DNA from: DTU013 sp964512095 | GTDB taxonomy: Bacteria; Bacillota; Clostridia; Acetivibrionales; DTU013 | Reading direction: 5' to 3' | Assembly (NCBI GenBank): GCA_964512095.1 | Contig: CAZEIH010000018.1 | Location: 1 to 64,000 of the forward strand | Length of the DNA stretch: 64,000 nt | Shown here: in pieces, positions 16,371 through 25,529 of the stretch | How the letters are laid out: the number at the start of each line of letters is the position of its first letter | How positions within the stretch are numbered: position 1 is the stretch's first letter | Notes under the pieces: model-generated | Databases searched by the model: none | What the model was told of the DNA's origin: nothing | What the model saw: only the letters and a program-made list of their open reading frames with translations | Position numbers and translations under genes: made by a program

Positions 16371-18602
16371 CTACCTACTGCCGACCCATTGAAGCTCTAC
16401 TTCAGTTCCTCGGCCAGGCTCTGACGTTACCTTCAGTGTAGCTTCAACAGTCTGTGCCCGTTCCTTCATAATACCCAGTCCAAAATGCCCAGAAGGAACT
16501 CCTTCGGGATCAAAGCCATTACCTTCGTCGATTACACGTAGGCTTGCTATTGTAATATTTAGCTGCTTATCCTCGTTTACATTAAGCTCCAGTGTTGCAT
16601 TCCTCGCGCCGGAATGCTTGGCTATGTTGTTAAGAGCCTCTTGGGCAACACGGTAAAAGACTATCTTCACATCAACAGGTAGACTTGCGGTACCTCTGAT
16701 ATCCAACCTTACGGGGACACGCGCACGACCTGTAACAGCCTCACCCAGCTGCTTAAGTAATTCTTCTAGGGGCGCTTCCATTAACGTAGCTGGCCTAAGC
16801 TCGAATAGAAGTGTTCTCATTTCAGCAAGAGCCCCGCGAGTCAACTGCTTGAGCTCCTCCATCCTCTTCATGCCCTCATCCTTGTTACGAGCCCATATTC
16901 GTGGTACCACCTCAGCTATTAGACTAGCCGAAAACAGAGTTTGTGTCACAGCGTCATGCAAATCCCTTGCCAGCCTGTTACGCTCTGCTACAACTGCATT
17001 TTCCTCAGCCTGTTTCTTTAGTTTTGCGTTGTCTATTGCAAGGGCAGCCTGGTCTGCGAATGACATAGCCAAGCTGATATCCTCTTTCAAAACAGACCTG
17101 TCACCCGTTTTCTCATGGTGAAAATAAAGTGCGATACCGCCATATACCTCGTCCTTGCACACAAGAGGCACTGCCATCTTGGTGTTGCAGTTATCCCTTA
17201 TCCAGTTAAAGTGCTTCTCCATTATAGGATGGGTGTACTCTGGCAGATCTGAATCTTCTATATTTGCACTTACCATGGGTTTTCTCTCAACAAACGCTTT
17301 TCTCAGGGCTTCAGCACCTATATTGATGTCACTGCTTACATTTTCAAGATGTGGCAATCCACATGATGCCACAAGATGAAGGTTACTCTTAGTGCTATCA
17401 AGCTTAAAGAGCGCTGCTGCGTCAGTGTGAAGGAGTCTGGCTGCTTCTCCTATGATAAAGCAAAGTAAATCCTCAAGAGATCTGTTTGAATTCAGGGCTC
17501 TTAGTATATCCTTCAAGCCTTCTGCTACAAGCCTTCTTTGCTCATTTTCCTGTAGTCTTCTTTTCTCCTCCTGATATAGTCTAGCGTTCTCTATTCCAAT
17601 AACGGCGCTTGGAGCGAACATATTGAATATTCGCTCGTCCTCGGAATTAAACTCACTTTCCATCATACTGAAGGCTGCTATAACTCCTACAGGTCTTGAC
17701 CCTGCCAGCAAAGGTACCAAAAGACAGGTGCATATGGAAGTGGTATCTATCAGCTCATTCTCCGGCGTCTGTTCCAGCTGTAACCTGTCCAAAATAACAG
17801 ATTCCCGGCGGCACAGACTCTCCCCCATAGCTGAGTTTGCCAAAGGCATCCGCAACCCAGTCGGCCCTTTCAGGTCAGCTCCTGAATTAACCGACAGCAC
17901 TAACTCCTCACCCTCTACAAGGAAAACTGCGGTGGAGTTGGAATTAGTTAGCCTTCTAGCCTCTCCAGCGATGAGGCTCAGTACTGAATCCAGATCTAGA
18001 CGGCTGGTTATTGCCTGCTGGATACTGAACAATGTTTCTAGCTCATCAGCTTTTTGGACAGTCTCGTTATACAGACTGGCATTCATATATTCTATTGCTG
18101 CCTGGTTGGCAAATGCTGCTCCAAGCTCTACATGGTGAGCTTTGTAGTATCCGGGCTCGGTATGGTCCAGAGTCAATATACCTAGCACATTATCCTTCAA
18201 TACCAGCGGTAGACTCATCCAGCACCTGGCATTAATAAAAACCGTATCCATATATTCGTACATATTTTTCCTAAATGTGACGGCTAACTCGCTAGCTGAT
18301 TGAATATCATCTATAACTATCGGTTTTCTGCTTAATAGCATCCCCTTCTCTAGTGGCAGGGGATAAGACTCCTCTTGGGAAGGCTTAATTACAGATCTGT
18401 GGGCTATTAGCCTACAATGATCCTCCTCTGATATGAAAATTTTCGCACTGCTGTACTCGATTATGCTCCTTAGTTTTTCCAGAATGGCCTCAAGCAATGG
18501 CCTGAGCTCCATTGAGGAGGAAACTAGGTTAGATACGTCAAGCAACGTTGTCAGAAGCTTTGAATTATGCTGGAGCACGGCATTGTAGTCTGTATTCTCC
18601 AT
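16371..18602 (-). CDS. Soluble sensor histidine kinase with three GAF domains (HisKA_3, NarL-partner type)
   Basis: A 743-residue cytoplasmic kinase with no membrane segments. GAF-like domains occupy about residues 25-175, 190-340 and 370-525. The phospho-acceptor helix ERNRLARDLHDAVTQTLF has its His near residue 546. The HATPase domain shows EALNNIAKHSGA (N-box) and GLGIMKERA (G-box); the region before VIDEGNGFD carries a few extra residues. The kinase should phosphorylate the NarL-type regulator encoded just downstream. The signal is unknown; GAF domains could bind a small ligand, haem or redox cofactor, and no such motif is obvious. The ATG is preceded by GAGG five bases upstream. Confidence 0.9.
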   Translation of the reverse strand: MENTDYNAVLQHNSKLLTTLLDVSNLVSSSMELRPLLEAILEKLRSIIEYSSAKIFISEEDHCRLIAHRSVIKPSQEESYPLPLEKGMLLSRKPIVIDDIQSASELAVTFRKNMYEYMDTVFINARCWMSLPLVLKDNVLGILTLDHTEPGYYKAHHVELGAAFANQAAIEYMNASLYNETVQKADELETLFSIQQAITSRLDLDSVLSLIAGEARRLTNSNSTAVFLVEGEELVLSVNSGADLKGPTGLRMPLANSAMGESLCRRESVILDRLQLEQTPENELIDTTSICTCLLVPLLAGSRPVGVIAAFSMMESEFNSEDERIFNMFAPSAVIGIENARLYQEEKRRLQENEQRRLVAEGLKDILRALNSNRSLEDLLCFIIGEAARLLHTDAAALFKLDSTKSNLHLVASCGLPHLENVSSDINIGAEALRKAFVERKPMVSANIEDSDLPEYTHPIMEKHFNWIRDNCNTKMAVPLVCKDEVYGGIALYFHHEKTGDRSVLKEDISLAMSFADQAALAIDNAKLKKQAEENAVVAERNRLARDLHDAVTQTLFSASLIAEVVPRIWARNKDEGMKRMEELKQLTRGALAEMRTLLFELRPATLMEAPLEELLKQLGEAVTGRARVPVRLDIRGTASLPVDVKIVFYRVAQEALNNIAKHSGARNATLELNVNEDKQLNITIASLRVIDEGNGFDPEGVPSGHFGLGIMKERAQTVEATLKVTSEPGRGTEVELQWVGSR

Positions 18603-18699
18603 TATGACCTCATCACTATTGATTATTATCGAAATGTATAGCTACTATTTTCACAAACTATTTAGTTGATTGTATCGCAAAAAGCAATAAATATCAATA

Positions 18700-18740
18700 A
18701 CAGTACACATTTCCGACTCTACCTAAATATAATAATACAG
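18700..18740 (+). promoter_or_regulatory. Candidate promoter for the M14 peptidase gene
   Basis: TACACA (18704-18709), an 18-base spacer and TATAAT (18728-18733) precede the gene. The -35 match is weak. The region between 18603 and 18858 also holds the divergent start of the kinase operon. Confidence 0.35.
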
Positions 18741-18858
18741 AAGTTTAAACCACTGTCGTTTATCTATGTCCCAGAAGTCGCTGAACTCTATATGTGGGCG
18801 ACGAATGAAAACTAGTGGAGTTCTGATACGCGACAGTACCAAAGGACCGGTGTATACT

Positions 18859-20130
18859 ATGCAAACTATATCTATAGGTTCAACAGGCCCTGATGTAAGA
18901 GTTGTTCAAAGCACTTTAAACAGGGTGGGCTATAATGCTGGAACAGTAGATGGGATTTTCGGTAGCAGAACATACGGGGCTGTCGTTGCTTTTCAGAGAA
19001 ATAACAACCTAAGTCCAGATGGAATAGTAGGTCCCGTAACTTGGTCAGTTCTCGAAAGGCTGTTAAGAGGGTATGATACATATACCATTCGCTCAGGGGA
19101 CACTCTTTACAATATAGCGCCTAGATATTATACAACTATAAATGCAATAATTACAGCAAATCCAGGCATTGATCCTAATAGGCTAAGCATAGGAGCTCAA
19201 ATTATTGTTCCGTATGGTATTGATGTGGTCACACTAGATGTAGTCCCTACCTATGAAATTGTAGAAAGGCAGATACAAGGTCTAAAAGCAAGATATCCAT
19301 TCCTGGAAGTAGGCTCCATTGGAAGGAGCGTCATGGGGAGAGAGCTTTACTATATAAGGCTTGGAACTGGTTCAAGAGAAGCTTCCTATAATGCCTCACA
19401 CCATGCAAACGAATATATTACAACACCTGTACTCATGAAATTCATAGAGAATTATGCAAAAGCATATTCAACTAACACAAGCATATTAGGCTATAATATA
19501 GGAGAATTGTTTAGCCTAACAAGCATATACGTAATACCTCTGGTAAATCCCGACGGTGTTGATCTGGTTACATACTGGCCCAGCTATGAAGACCCTGTGT
19601 TTATGAATGCTGGCCGTTTGAACAGGACCGGTCTACCCCTTCCAAATGTGTGGAAGGCAAATATTCGCGGTGTGGATTTGAACCTAAATTACCCAGCCGA
19701 GTGGGAAAACGCAAAGGCGGAGCAGCTGGAAGCTGGTATCACAAGCCCTGCCCCCAGAGATTATGGAGGAGAGGCTCCCCTTTCCGAGCCCGAATCCAAA
19801 GCAATGGTGGAATTCACACGAAATCATAACTTCCGCATCGTAATCGCTTATCATACACAGGGAGAAGTCATCTACTGGCAATTCAAAAATTACGCACCTC
19901 CAGTTTCACTAACGATAGCAAACCAGTTTGGCTCTATTACAGGCTATGACGTTGAACCGGGTACAGCAGAGGCTGCTTATGCCGGCTATAAGGATTGGTT
20001 TTTACAAGAATTCCAAAGACCTGGTTATACCGTTGAGGTAGGCAAAGGTGTCAATCCAATATCCTTCGGTCAGCTACCAGCTATCTACTCCGAAAACGAA
20101 GGAGTATTGCTATTGGGGGCAGTAGTATAA
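18859..20130 (+). CDS. M14 zinc carboxypeptidase with peptidoglycan-binding and LysM domains (gamma-D-glutamyl-diamino acid endopeptidase type)
   Basis: Predicted to cleave peptide stems of peptidoglycan, as the endopeptidase I type enzymes of bacilli do. Domain order from the chosen start: PG_binding_1 (about 5-62, LNRVGYNAGTVDGIFG), LysM (about 67-112, YTIRSGDTLYNIAPRYY), and the M14 catalytic domain (about 125-420). Zinc ligands appear as HHANE near residue 180 and the His of AYHTQG near 335; the catalytic Glu is in YTVEVG near 395. There is no signal peptide, which suggests action inside the cell or sporangium. The start at 18859 is preferred because the first domain begins there and AAAGGA lies upstream (12-base spacing, rather long); the frame also opens at 18766 without a ribosome binding site. 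Confidence 0.88.
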   Translation: MQTISIGSTGPDVRVVQSTLNRVGYNAGTVDGIFGSRTYGAVVAFQRNNNLSPDGIVGPVTWSVLERLLRGYDTYTIRSGDTLYNIAPRYYTTINAIITANPGIDPNRLSIGAQIIVPYGIDVVTLDVVPTYEIVERQIQGLKARYPFLEVGSIGRSVMGRELYYIRLGTGSREASYNASHHANEYITTPVLMKFIENYAKAYSTNTSILGYNIGELFSLTSIYVIPLVNPDGVDLVTYWPSYEDPVFMNAGRLNRTGLPLPNVWKANIRGVDLNLNYPAEWENAKAEQLEAGITSPAPRDYGGEAPLSEPESKAMVEFTRNHNFRIVIAYHTQGEVIYWQFKNYAPPVSLTIANQFGSITGYDVEPGTAEAAYAGYKDWFLQEFQRPGYTVEVGKGVNPISFGQLPAIYSENEGVLLLGAVV

Positions 20131-20235
20131 GCTACCACGGGGAGGGCTTTCCAATGCCTTCTAACATATGGATTCTGTGGATGCTGGGATGATATGTCTT
20201 CACATATAACCCACTGGACAGCTGAACAACTGAGT

Positions 20236-20333
20236 TAACTCGCTTCGTTCAGAGAGTCAGCCGGAGACAAAATTCCGACTGACCAAGGAAAGCGTTCTAT
20301 AGGGGTCAGCGTCTTCTGAGGACATAGATAAAA
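20236..20333 (+). repeat. Dispersed hairpin element, copy R4 (divergent)
   Basis: AACTCGCTTCGTTCAGAGAGTCAG to GGACATAGATAAA, with GACCAAGGAA in the middle, follows the element's layout. It lies about 105 bases after the M14 peptidase stop, between two convergent genes. Confidence 0.65.
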
Positions 20334-20362
20334 GAAGAAAGCTGTTTTGGACCTCCAAATGC

Positions 20363-22099
20363 TTACGATTCTCTTTGATGCTTGAGGTTCATTTGTGCAT
20401 TTTCTGCATACCTTTTAATTTTTAGTGTAGTTGTTTTAATAAAGTCATTCTCTCTGATTGTAAAGGTACTAATGCGCTTATATAAAGGCATATCCTTGTT
20501 TGTAGTTTTTACAGCATCAGATATCACCCTTTTTATGTCTTCAACAGAAGGGGTACGTATCTTCAGCATTTCTTTTATGGCTTCGATGTTTGGCAATATA
20601 TGTGCTTTTACAAAGGTTTCGCCGGATTTGTCCTCATAGCCTGTCACCATGGATTCAAGTACATATGGACTCCTGTTCAGAAAAGTTTCAACCTCCTCAG
20701 GGAAGATATTCTTACCGTTTTTGGTAACAATAACGTTTTTCAGTCGTCCGGTGATAAAATAAGCCCCTGAACTGGTCTTTTTTCCTAAATCCCCTGTGTG
20801 GAGCCACCCACCCCTAAGAGTCTCACTGGTTGCCTCAGGATTCTTATAGTAGCCAAGCATGACATTGTCACCTCTGGCAACTATTTCTCCTACTCCATTC
20901 TCATCTTGATTTTCTATTTTCACCTCTACTCCCGGCAGTGGTAAACCGACAGAAGCCTTTCCAAAGAAGCTATCCCTTTCACCTATTACAAGGGGTGAAC
21001 ATTCTGTCAGTCCGTAACCCTGTAGCACTCGAATTCCGAATTTGTTCAGACCATTAATAACCTCAGGTGAAATTGCTGCTGCTCCTGTGACAATAAGACG
21101 GAGACGTCCCCCAAGACTTTGATGGATGCTCTTGAAAAATACACGTCCAGCTTCTATCCCCAAGTATCTCAGAATAGTAGAAACACCCATCATAATTTTA
21201 ACTATGTGCTTTAGTCCGGGTTTTTTATTTATCTTGATCCATATCTTTCTATACACATTTTCAAGCAAAAGTGGAACAGTTACTAAAACCGTCGGCTTTA
21301 TCTCTCCGAAGTTTTTTTGTATGTGCTTTAACCCTTCATTGAAGGCTATTGTACCACCGCTGTATACCAATGTCAGAAAGCCCAGAGTGCACTCATATGT
21401 GTGGTGTAACGGAAGGATGGACAGAACAAAATCCTTGCTGTCCACACGGACAGTCTGGGAAACACTCATTATATTTGAGCAAACATTCTTTTGAGAAAGC
21501 ATTACACCCTTTGCCAAATCGGTAGTCCCGGACGTAAAGAGAAGTATACTCAAGGCTGTCTCATCGATAATGTGGCCATTAGGATCGAACTTTTTACTCT
21601 CAATCAGCTGCCTGCCCTTTTCAATGAGTTTTTTCAGAGAAAGGAAGCCATCCTTGTCCTCATCTATATCCATATTGATAAAGTACCTCACAGAGCACCC
21701 GGCAGTCCTAATTTCTGCAATATCCTTAGCATATCGCCCAGAAAAAACAATAGCCTTTGAACTACTTCTTTCAAGTAGGTTGCGTTTCTCTTCCACATGC
21801 AGTTCCTTGTCGATAGGTACCACCACACCTGTGTGGCAGGTCACTGCAAAATAAGAGAGGCACCATTCATAGCGGTTTTCTCCTAAAACTGATGTGAATT
21901 CACCCTCCAAGCCAAGAGAAGCTAATCCTGCCCCCAAAGCCTCTACATCTGATTTAAGCTGTCCAAAGGTGATTTCTCCAAAACCTCCCTCTTCCCTAAT
22001 CAGGAAGGCCGCTTTATCCTTGTACATACTTGCACTTTGATTCAGCAAATCTCTAAAATCATGTATATGCCTTACATTATAAAGCGGTTTTGGTTTCAT
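20363..22099 (-). CDS. AMP-forming long-chain fatty-acid--CoA ligase-like protein
   Basis: A 578-residue adenylate-forming enzyme that should activate a fatty acid with ATP and join it to CoA (or another thiol). The P-loop FTSGTTDLAKGV is near residue 190. Further signatures are YGLTECSPLV near 365, GWLHTGDLG near 430 and GRLKNVIVTKNGKNIFPEE near 450-470, the last being the hinge region of the family. There is no membrane segment. GGGAGG eight bases upstream supports the ATG. A methyltransferase gene ends 56 bases upstream on the same strand, so the two may form an operon. The acyl substrate is not readable. Confidence 0.85.
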   Translation of the reverse strand: MKPKPLYNVRHIHDFRDLLNQSASMYKDKAAFLIREEGGFGEITFGQLKSDVEALGAGLASLGLEGEFTSVLGENRYEWCLSYFAVTCHTGVVVPIDKELHVEEKRNLLERSSSKAIVFSGRYAKDIAEIRTAGCSVRYFINMDIDEDKDGFLSLKKLIEKGRQLIESKKFDPNGHIIDETALSILLFTSGTTDLAKGVMLSQKNVCSNIMSVSQTVRVDSKDFVLSILPLHHTYECTLGFLTLVYSGGTIAFNEGLKHIQKNFGEIKPTVLVTVPLLLENVYRKIWIKINKKPGLKHIVKIMMGVSTILRYLGIEAGRVFFKSIHQSLGGRLRLIVTGAAAISPEVINGLNKFGIRVLQGYGLTECSPLVIGERDSFFGKASVGLPLPGVEVKIENQDENGVGEIVARGDNVMLGYYKNPEATSETLRGGWLHTGDLGKKTSSGAYFITGRLKNVIVTKNGKNIFPEEVETFLNRSPYVLESMVTGYEDKSGETFVKAHILPNIEAIKEMLKIRTPSVEDIKRVISDAVKTTNKDMPLYKRISTFTIRENDFIKTTTLKIKRYAENAQMNLKHQRES

Positions 22100-22155
22100 C
22101 GGTGCTACCTCCCTAACATTCGCTCTAACACTATAATATCATAGAAGCATAGTAT

Positions 22156-22767
22156 TCACCATTTACTTAAAACTACTGTAAAATCATTTTGTAGGTATGC
22201 TTCAATGAATTCTGCCTTTGCAATCCTGTCGGAAAATTCTAACAGCAAATCCCTCACTTCATCCGGATGAAAATAAAAGTATTTGTCCTCCCTGTCAGTA
22301 GAATCAACATGAAGTAAATTAAAAACCACGTCACCTCTTGATATCTCTAAAAAAAGCTTTAGGGCGTTTTTCAAAAACTCCTTGTTATTACCTAGGTTCA
22401 GGTTAAAAATCCCCGATGTATAAACAGCATCAAAGGAGTCCTTTGAGAATATATTGTTTTTGAAAATATCCATGTGGATGAAATCACCGGCAAGTTTTTT
22501 GTTCTGTGCAATAGCTATCATTTCTTCCAGTATATCCACTCCTGTGTAGTGGGCACTAATTCCCTTGCTAATCATATACTCCAGCAGGTTTCCCGTACCA
22601 CATCCTACATCCAACAGCTTTTTACCTTGGAGGCTAACAGATGACAGTAGCACATCAAAACGCATATGCTGTGCCTCCTGACTTTCCCAGCCCAGTATGC
22701 CATATTCGGGAATATCCTTGGACATATTATTGCCATAATAGCTTTCTATGATACTAAGCTTTTTCAT
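22156..22767 (-). CDS. Class I SAM-dependent methyltransferase
   Basis: About 203 residues. Motif I LLDVGCGTGNLLEY lies near residues 50-63, followed by the acidic VDILEE near 80, and the DAVYTSGIFNLNL segment near 115, the usual Rossmann-fold order of SAM-binding methyltransferases. The start is taken as ATG 22767, where GGAG lies seven bases upstream; an upstream GTG or ATG would lack a site. Substrate unknown. The gene precedes the acyl-CoA ligase by 56 bases, which suggests cotranscription but not a defined pathway. Confidence 0.8.
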   Translation of the reverse strand: MKKLSIIESYYGNNMSKDIPEYGILGWESQEAQHMRFDVLLSSVSLQGKKLLDVGCGTGNLLEYMISKGISAHYTGVDILEEMIAIAQNKKLAGDFIHMDIFKNNIFSKDSFDAVYTSGIFNLNLGNNKEFLKNALKLFLEISRGDVVFNLLHVDSTDREDKYFYFHPDEVRDLLLEFSDRIAKAEFIEAYLQNDFTVVLSKW

Positions 22768-22923
22768 TTCGCTACTCCATTCAGGCTCTTTATTCTCATC
22801 ATAGACCAATGGGTAAATGCGGTCAAGAAAAATACCGCCCTGTTTTTATTGCTATCATTGAAAGTTTTAGGTAAAATTGGATTATGTGTGAATCACTTTT
22901 GGAATGTCCGGGAGATAAACATA

Positions 22924-23019
22924 ATGGACAAGGGCATTGAGCCCGACATGCCTGTAAAGGGAAGTGGCGAGGAATGTATGGACGAAGTACGTAAGATAAT
23001 CGCCGGCTTCGAGGGTTAA
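22924..23019 (+). CDS. Possible 31-residue small protein
   Basis: A short frame, MDKGIEPDMP... to ...KIIAGFEG, with GGGAG nine bases upstream of its ATG. It is acidic, soluble and matches no family I know. It could be a real small protein or the surviving 3' end of a longer, decayed gene. Its last codons run into a 20-bp tandem array. The rest of the 22768-23113 gap contains nothing else recognisable. Confidence 0.3.
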   Translation: MDKGIEPDMPVKGSGEECMDEVRKIIAGFEG

Positions 23020-23065
23020 ACAGTAGGCTTCGAAGGGAAACCACTGGCTTCGAAGGGAAACCACT
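23005..23065. repeat. Tandem array, three copies of a 20/21-bp unit
   Basis: GGCTTCGAAGGGAAACCACT occurs exactly twice (23026-23045 and 23046-23065), preceded by a diverged 21-bp copy (23005-23025) that contains the stop codon of the small frame. Confidence 0.85.
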
Positions 23066-23113
23066 AGAATTATTTTCTTAAAATGTGCGTAATATAACAA
23101 AACGGAGGATATC

Positions 23114-23689
23114 ATGAATAAAGTCATATGTGTATATAGCTCTTCAAGCAATTATATAGACAAGATATATTTTGATTTAGCAAAACAGCTTGGCAAAGCC
23201 ATCGCCAACAACAATGATACCCTACTTTTTGGAGGCGGTATGCGCGGTCTCATGGGGGCCACAGCTACAGCTGTCCATTGTATGGAGGGCAAGGTCATCG
23301 GCGTAATACCGGAGGCTCTAAACCAGAAGGGTGTCGTATATGAGACCTGCGACGAACTGGTTGTTACAAAGGATATGCGAGAAAGAAAATCGATTATGGA
23401 TGCCAGATCCGATGCGTTTATCGCATTGCCAGGAGGCTTCGGCACTCTTGAGGAGCTCCTTGAGATTATTACCCTTAAGCAACTTAAGTATCACAATAAA
23501 CCAATTGTAATAATAAACACCAATAGTTTTTTTGATTCTATCCTCAGTCAATTCGATAGGATCATTGAACAACGCTTTGCAAAAAAAGAAAGCACCCTGC
23601 TATATCATATCTCGACAGACGTAGCTGACGCACTGAATTATATCAACTCATATAAGCCCTTAGAACATAGTGCTAAGTGGCTGACCTGA
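23114..23689 (+). CDS. LOG family protein (TIGR00730; nucleoside 5'-monophosphate phosphoribohydrolase-like)
   Basis: The 191-residue Rossmann-like protein carries the family signatures GGGMRGLMG near residue 41 and PGGFGTLEELLE near residue 109, which build the nucleotide-binding active site. Known members release a base from a nucleoside monophosphate (cytokinin-activating in plants). The bacterial role is usually unclear. GGAGG lies seven bases before the ATG. It is convergent with the GH26-like gene, with a shared hairpin between them. Confidence 0.88.
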   Translation: MNKVICVYSSSSNYIDKIYFDLAKQLGKAIANNNDTLLFGGGMRGLMGATATAVHCMEGKVIGVIPEALNQKGVVYETCDELVVTKDMRERKSIMDARSDAFIALPGGFGTLEELLEIITLKQLKYHNKPIVIINTNSFFDSILSQFDRIIEQRFAKKESTLLYHISTDVADALNYINSYKPLEHSAKWLT

Positions 23690-23693
23690 ATGA

Positions 23694-23726
23694 AAACGGA
23701 GATGTATACCATGTTCCACTCCGTTT
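23694..23726. terminator. Bidirectional hairpin between convergent genes
   Basis: AAACGGAG (23694-23701) pairs with CTCCGTTT (23719-23726). The stem is short and flanked by A and T residues, so it could end both the LOG transcript and the opposing GH26-like transcript. Confidence 0.45.
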
Positions 23727-25173
23727 AGCCTATTTCTACTGGCTCGTACCTAATGCGAAACGTAGGAAGATGGCTTATCTCTGAGTAATAATTGACATCC
23801 CAATCCTCTCCCTGGGCTGAATCGTTAACCCCGTCCCCAGGTGGCATAAACATCTTGAAAATTAGCTCATACTCACCCGAAAGCGGCTTTTCAAAAAAAG
23901 CCGGCATCAAATCAACAGTCTTTACACCAGGCTTTTTGTAAAACCATTTTCCATTAAACTCAAATACCGCATTAAGGCTCTCCTCTTCAAACGTCACCTC
24001 ACAAAAAACAGGTGAACCCTCTAGCTTTACAGGAATAGCCAGACCGTCAGAATCCTCCGCGCCTCCCCACCTCAGCTTTACTGGAAGCTCTATCAAAGCT
24101 CCTGTCTCCATAGAAGGCTGGAAATAGGGGTCGTGAATTATCTCTTTATAAGCATCAAACAAGGGCTGCTTTATCCCACGAGAGGAGCAGCTAGGATCTT
24201 CATGTTCAAGGCCTAGACGTCCTCTGTCCCTAAACTGGTAACAGGTGATACCCTTTATCCAATTTACCTTTTCGTCCCTTATCATATAATAAAATTCCTT
24301 CATCATTCGGGCCTGATCGTAGGGGCCAGTAACATCACCATCTGCATTCAGCTCTGATATGATAAATGGTTTTGCCTGTCCATCATTTTGCAGGCTAAAG
24401 CGTTCATATGCAAATCTGCAAAATTCAAGCACCTTAGCCGCACTCAGCCGCTTGTGGGAATTTCCGCCCCGCTCTGCCACAACAAATGGCCAACCCCAGT
24501 TCAATGCCAAATAGTAATCACCTGACCAAATATCTGTTAATCTAACGGCTTCTCTGAATTCTTTTTCGTATTTCATCTCAGAGGCTCCTTGTTCAATATC
24601 CTCTCCTATACACAATATCGTTTTAATATTTGGTGCTTCTTTTTTTATTATGTTATGAAAACGCACGTAGAAATCAGCGACCTGCTGGTAGCTGTACCTT
24701 TTATTGAATGCAAACCACTCACCTGTAGCCTCATGATTTATTCGTAGCGTAAGCCTTCCGTATGGCTTAAGCTCCCTTGCCAGTTGTAGCAAATACTCAT
24801 CAGACACAGCGCAGTCTATTGTCAACGTCAGTGTAACATCCTGACCATGGCGCCTTACATCCCTCATGGATATAAAAGGCTCTCCCTCCGTGTTACCGCC
24901 TAATCCCCCGGTATAAGGAAAGTAGTCATCATAGGGATAATCCCAAGCAAATGATACTCCTTTATTTCCCCCAAGCTGACTCGCCCTTACAGGCCAGCCC
25001 TTATCAAGAGGATAATAGCAGTACATTAGGTTTATGCTTCTATGAGGTCTTCCCAGCTTATCTAGTATGTAATCCTGACAAACATATTCTCCCCGTTCAC
25101 TTCCATCACCAAGATCCACACCACAGCAAGCAGGGCCTTTGTGTAGTTTGTATGCCTTCATTACATCTCTCAT
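23725..25173 (-). CDS. GH26/clan GH-A-like TIM-barrel glycosidase, probable
   Basis: I do not recognise an exact family. The middle of the protein has RINHEATGEWFAF near residue 145, resembling the acid/base Glu segment of GH26 mannanases and related clan GH-A enzymes. FIISELNADGD near residue 273 could carry the nucleophile Glu at the end of a beta strand. The C-terminal 110 residues (from about 375) look like a beta-rich accessory domain. No signal peptide is visible from the chosen start, so a cytoplasmic or unusual location is implied. The start at 25173 is chosen because AAAGGA lies upstream (11 bases); 25185 and 25248 are alternatives. Substrate unknown. Confidence 0.55.
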   Translation of the reverse strand: MRDVMKAYKLHKGPACCGVDLGDGSERGEYVCQDYILDKLGRPHRSINLMYCYYPLDKGWPVRASQLGGNKGVSFAWDYPYDDYFPYTGGLGGNTEGEPFISMRDVRRHGQDVTLTLTIDCAVSDEYLLQLARELKPYGRLTLRINHEATGEWFAFNKRYSYQQVADFYVRFHNIIKKEAPNIKTILCIGEDIEQGASEMKYEKEFREAVRLTDIWSGDYYLALNWGWPFVVAERGGNSHKRLSAAKVLEFCRFAYERFSLQNDGQAKPFIISELNADGDVTGPYDQARMMKEFYYMIRDEKVNWIKGITCYQFRDRGRLGLEHEDPSCSSRGIKQPLFDAYKEIIHDPYFQPSMETGALIELPVKLRWGGAEDSDGLAIPVKLEGSPVFCEVTFEEESLNAVFEFNGKWFYKKPGVKTVDLMPAFFEKPLSGEYELIFKMFMPPGDGVNDSAQGEDWDVNYYSEISHLPTFRIRYEPVEIG

Positions 25174-25415
25174 TGTCAGTTCCATCCTTTCGTTATACCG
25201 TAACTGAAAGCTCAACAACATCTTAGCAAGATTACAAAAAAACAGCAAGCACTTCTTAGTGTGTAAGGCTTTTGCAATGTAACCCTAAAGAAATTCAACC
25301 GCACATTACATGGTAATGGAATAAAAGACACAACCACAATATACTGTACTGCAGACTTTAAAACATGATACATCGTAAATTGCCCGATGTATGGTGAAAT
25401 GACATATGTAGATTA

Positions 25416-25488
25416 TTCAATTTGCTTCGCTCTGGGAGTCAGGTAGAGACTAAACTAGATGTCTGCTTCTTCTGAAGACATAGATAAA
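25416..25488 (+). repeat. Dispersed hairpin element, shortened copy R5
   Basis: TTCAATTTGCTTCGCTCTGGGAGTCAGGTAGAGAC at the left and CTTCTGAAGACATAGATAAA at the right match the element ends; the middle is deleted. Confidence 0.65.
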
Positions 25489-25525
25489 GGAGGTCGGCCA
25501 CCTATTAGTTAAGTGGCTGACCTCC
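25489..25525. terminator. Strong hairpin next to element R5
   Basis: GGAGGTCGGCCA pairs with TGGCTGACCTCC (one G-T pair) around a 13-base loop. There is no T-run. Its sequence resembles the GAGGTCGG hairpin of the dispersed element, so it may be part of a variant copy rather than a terminator. Confidence 0.4.
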
Positions 25526-25529
25526 CATA

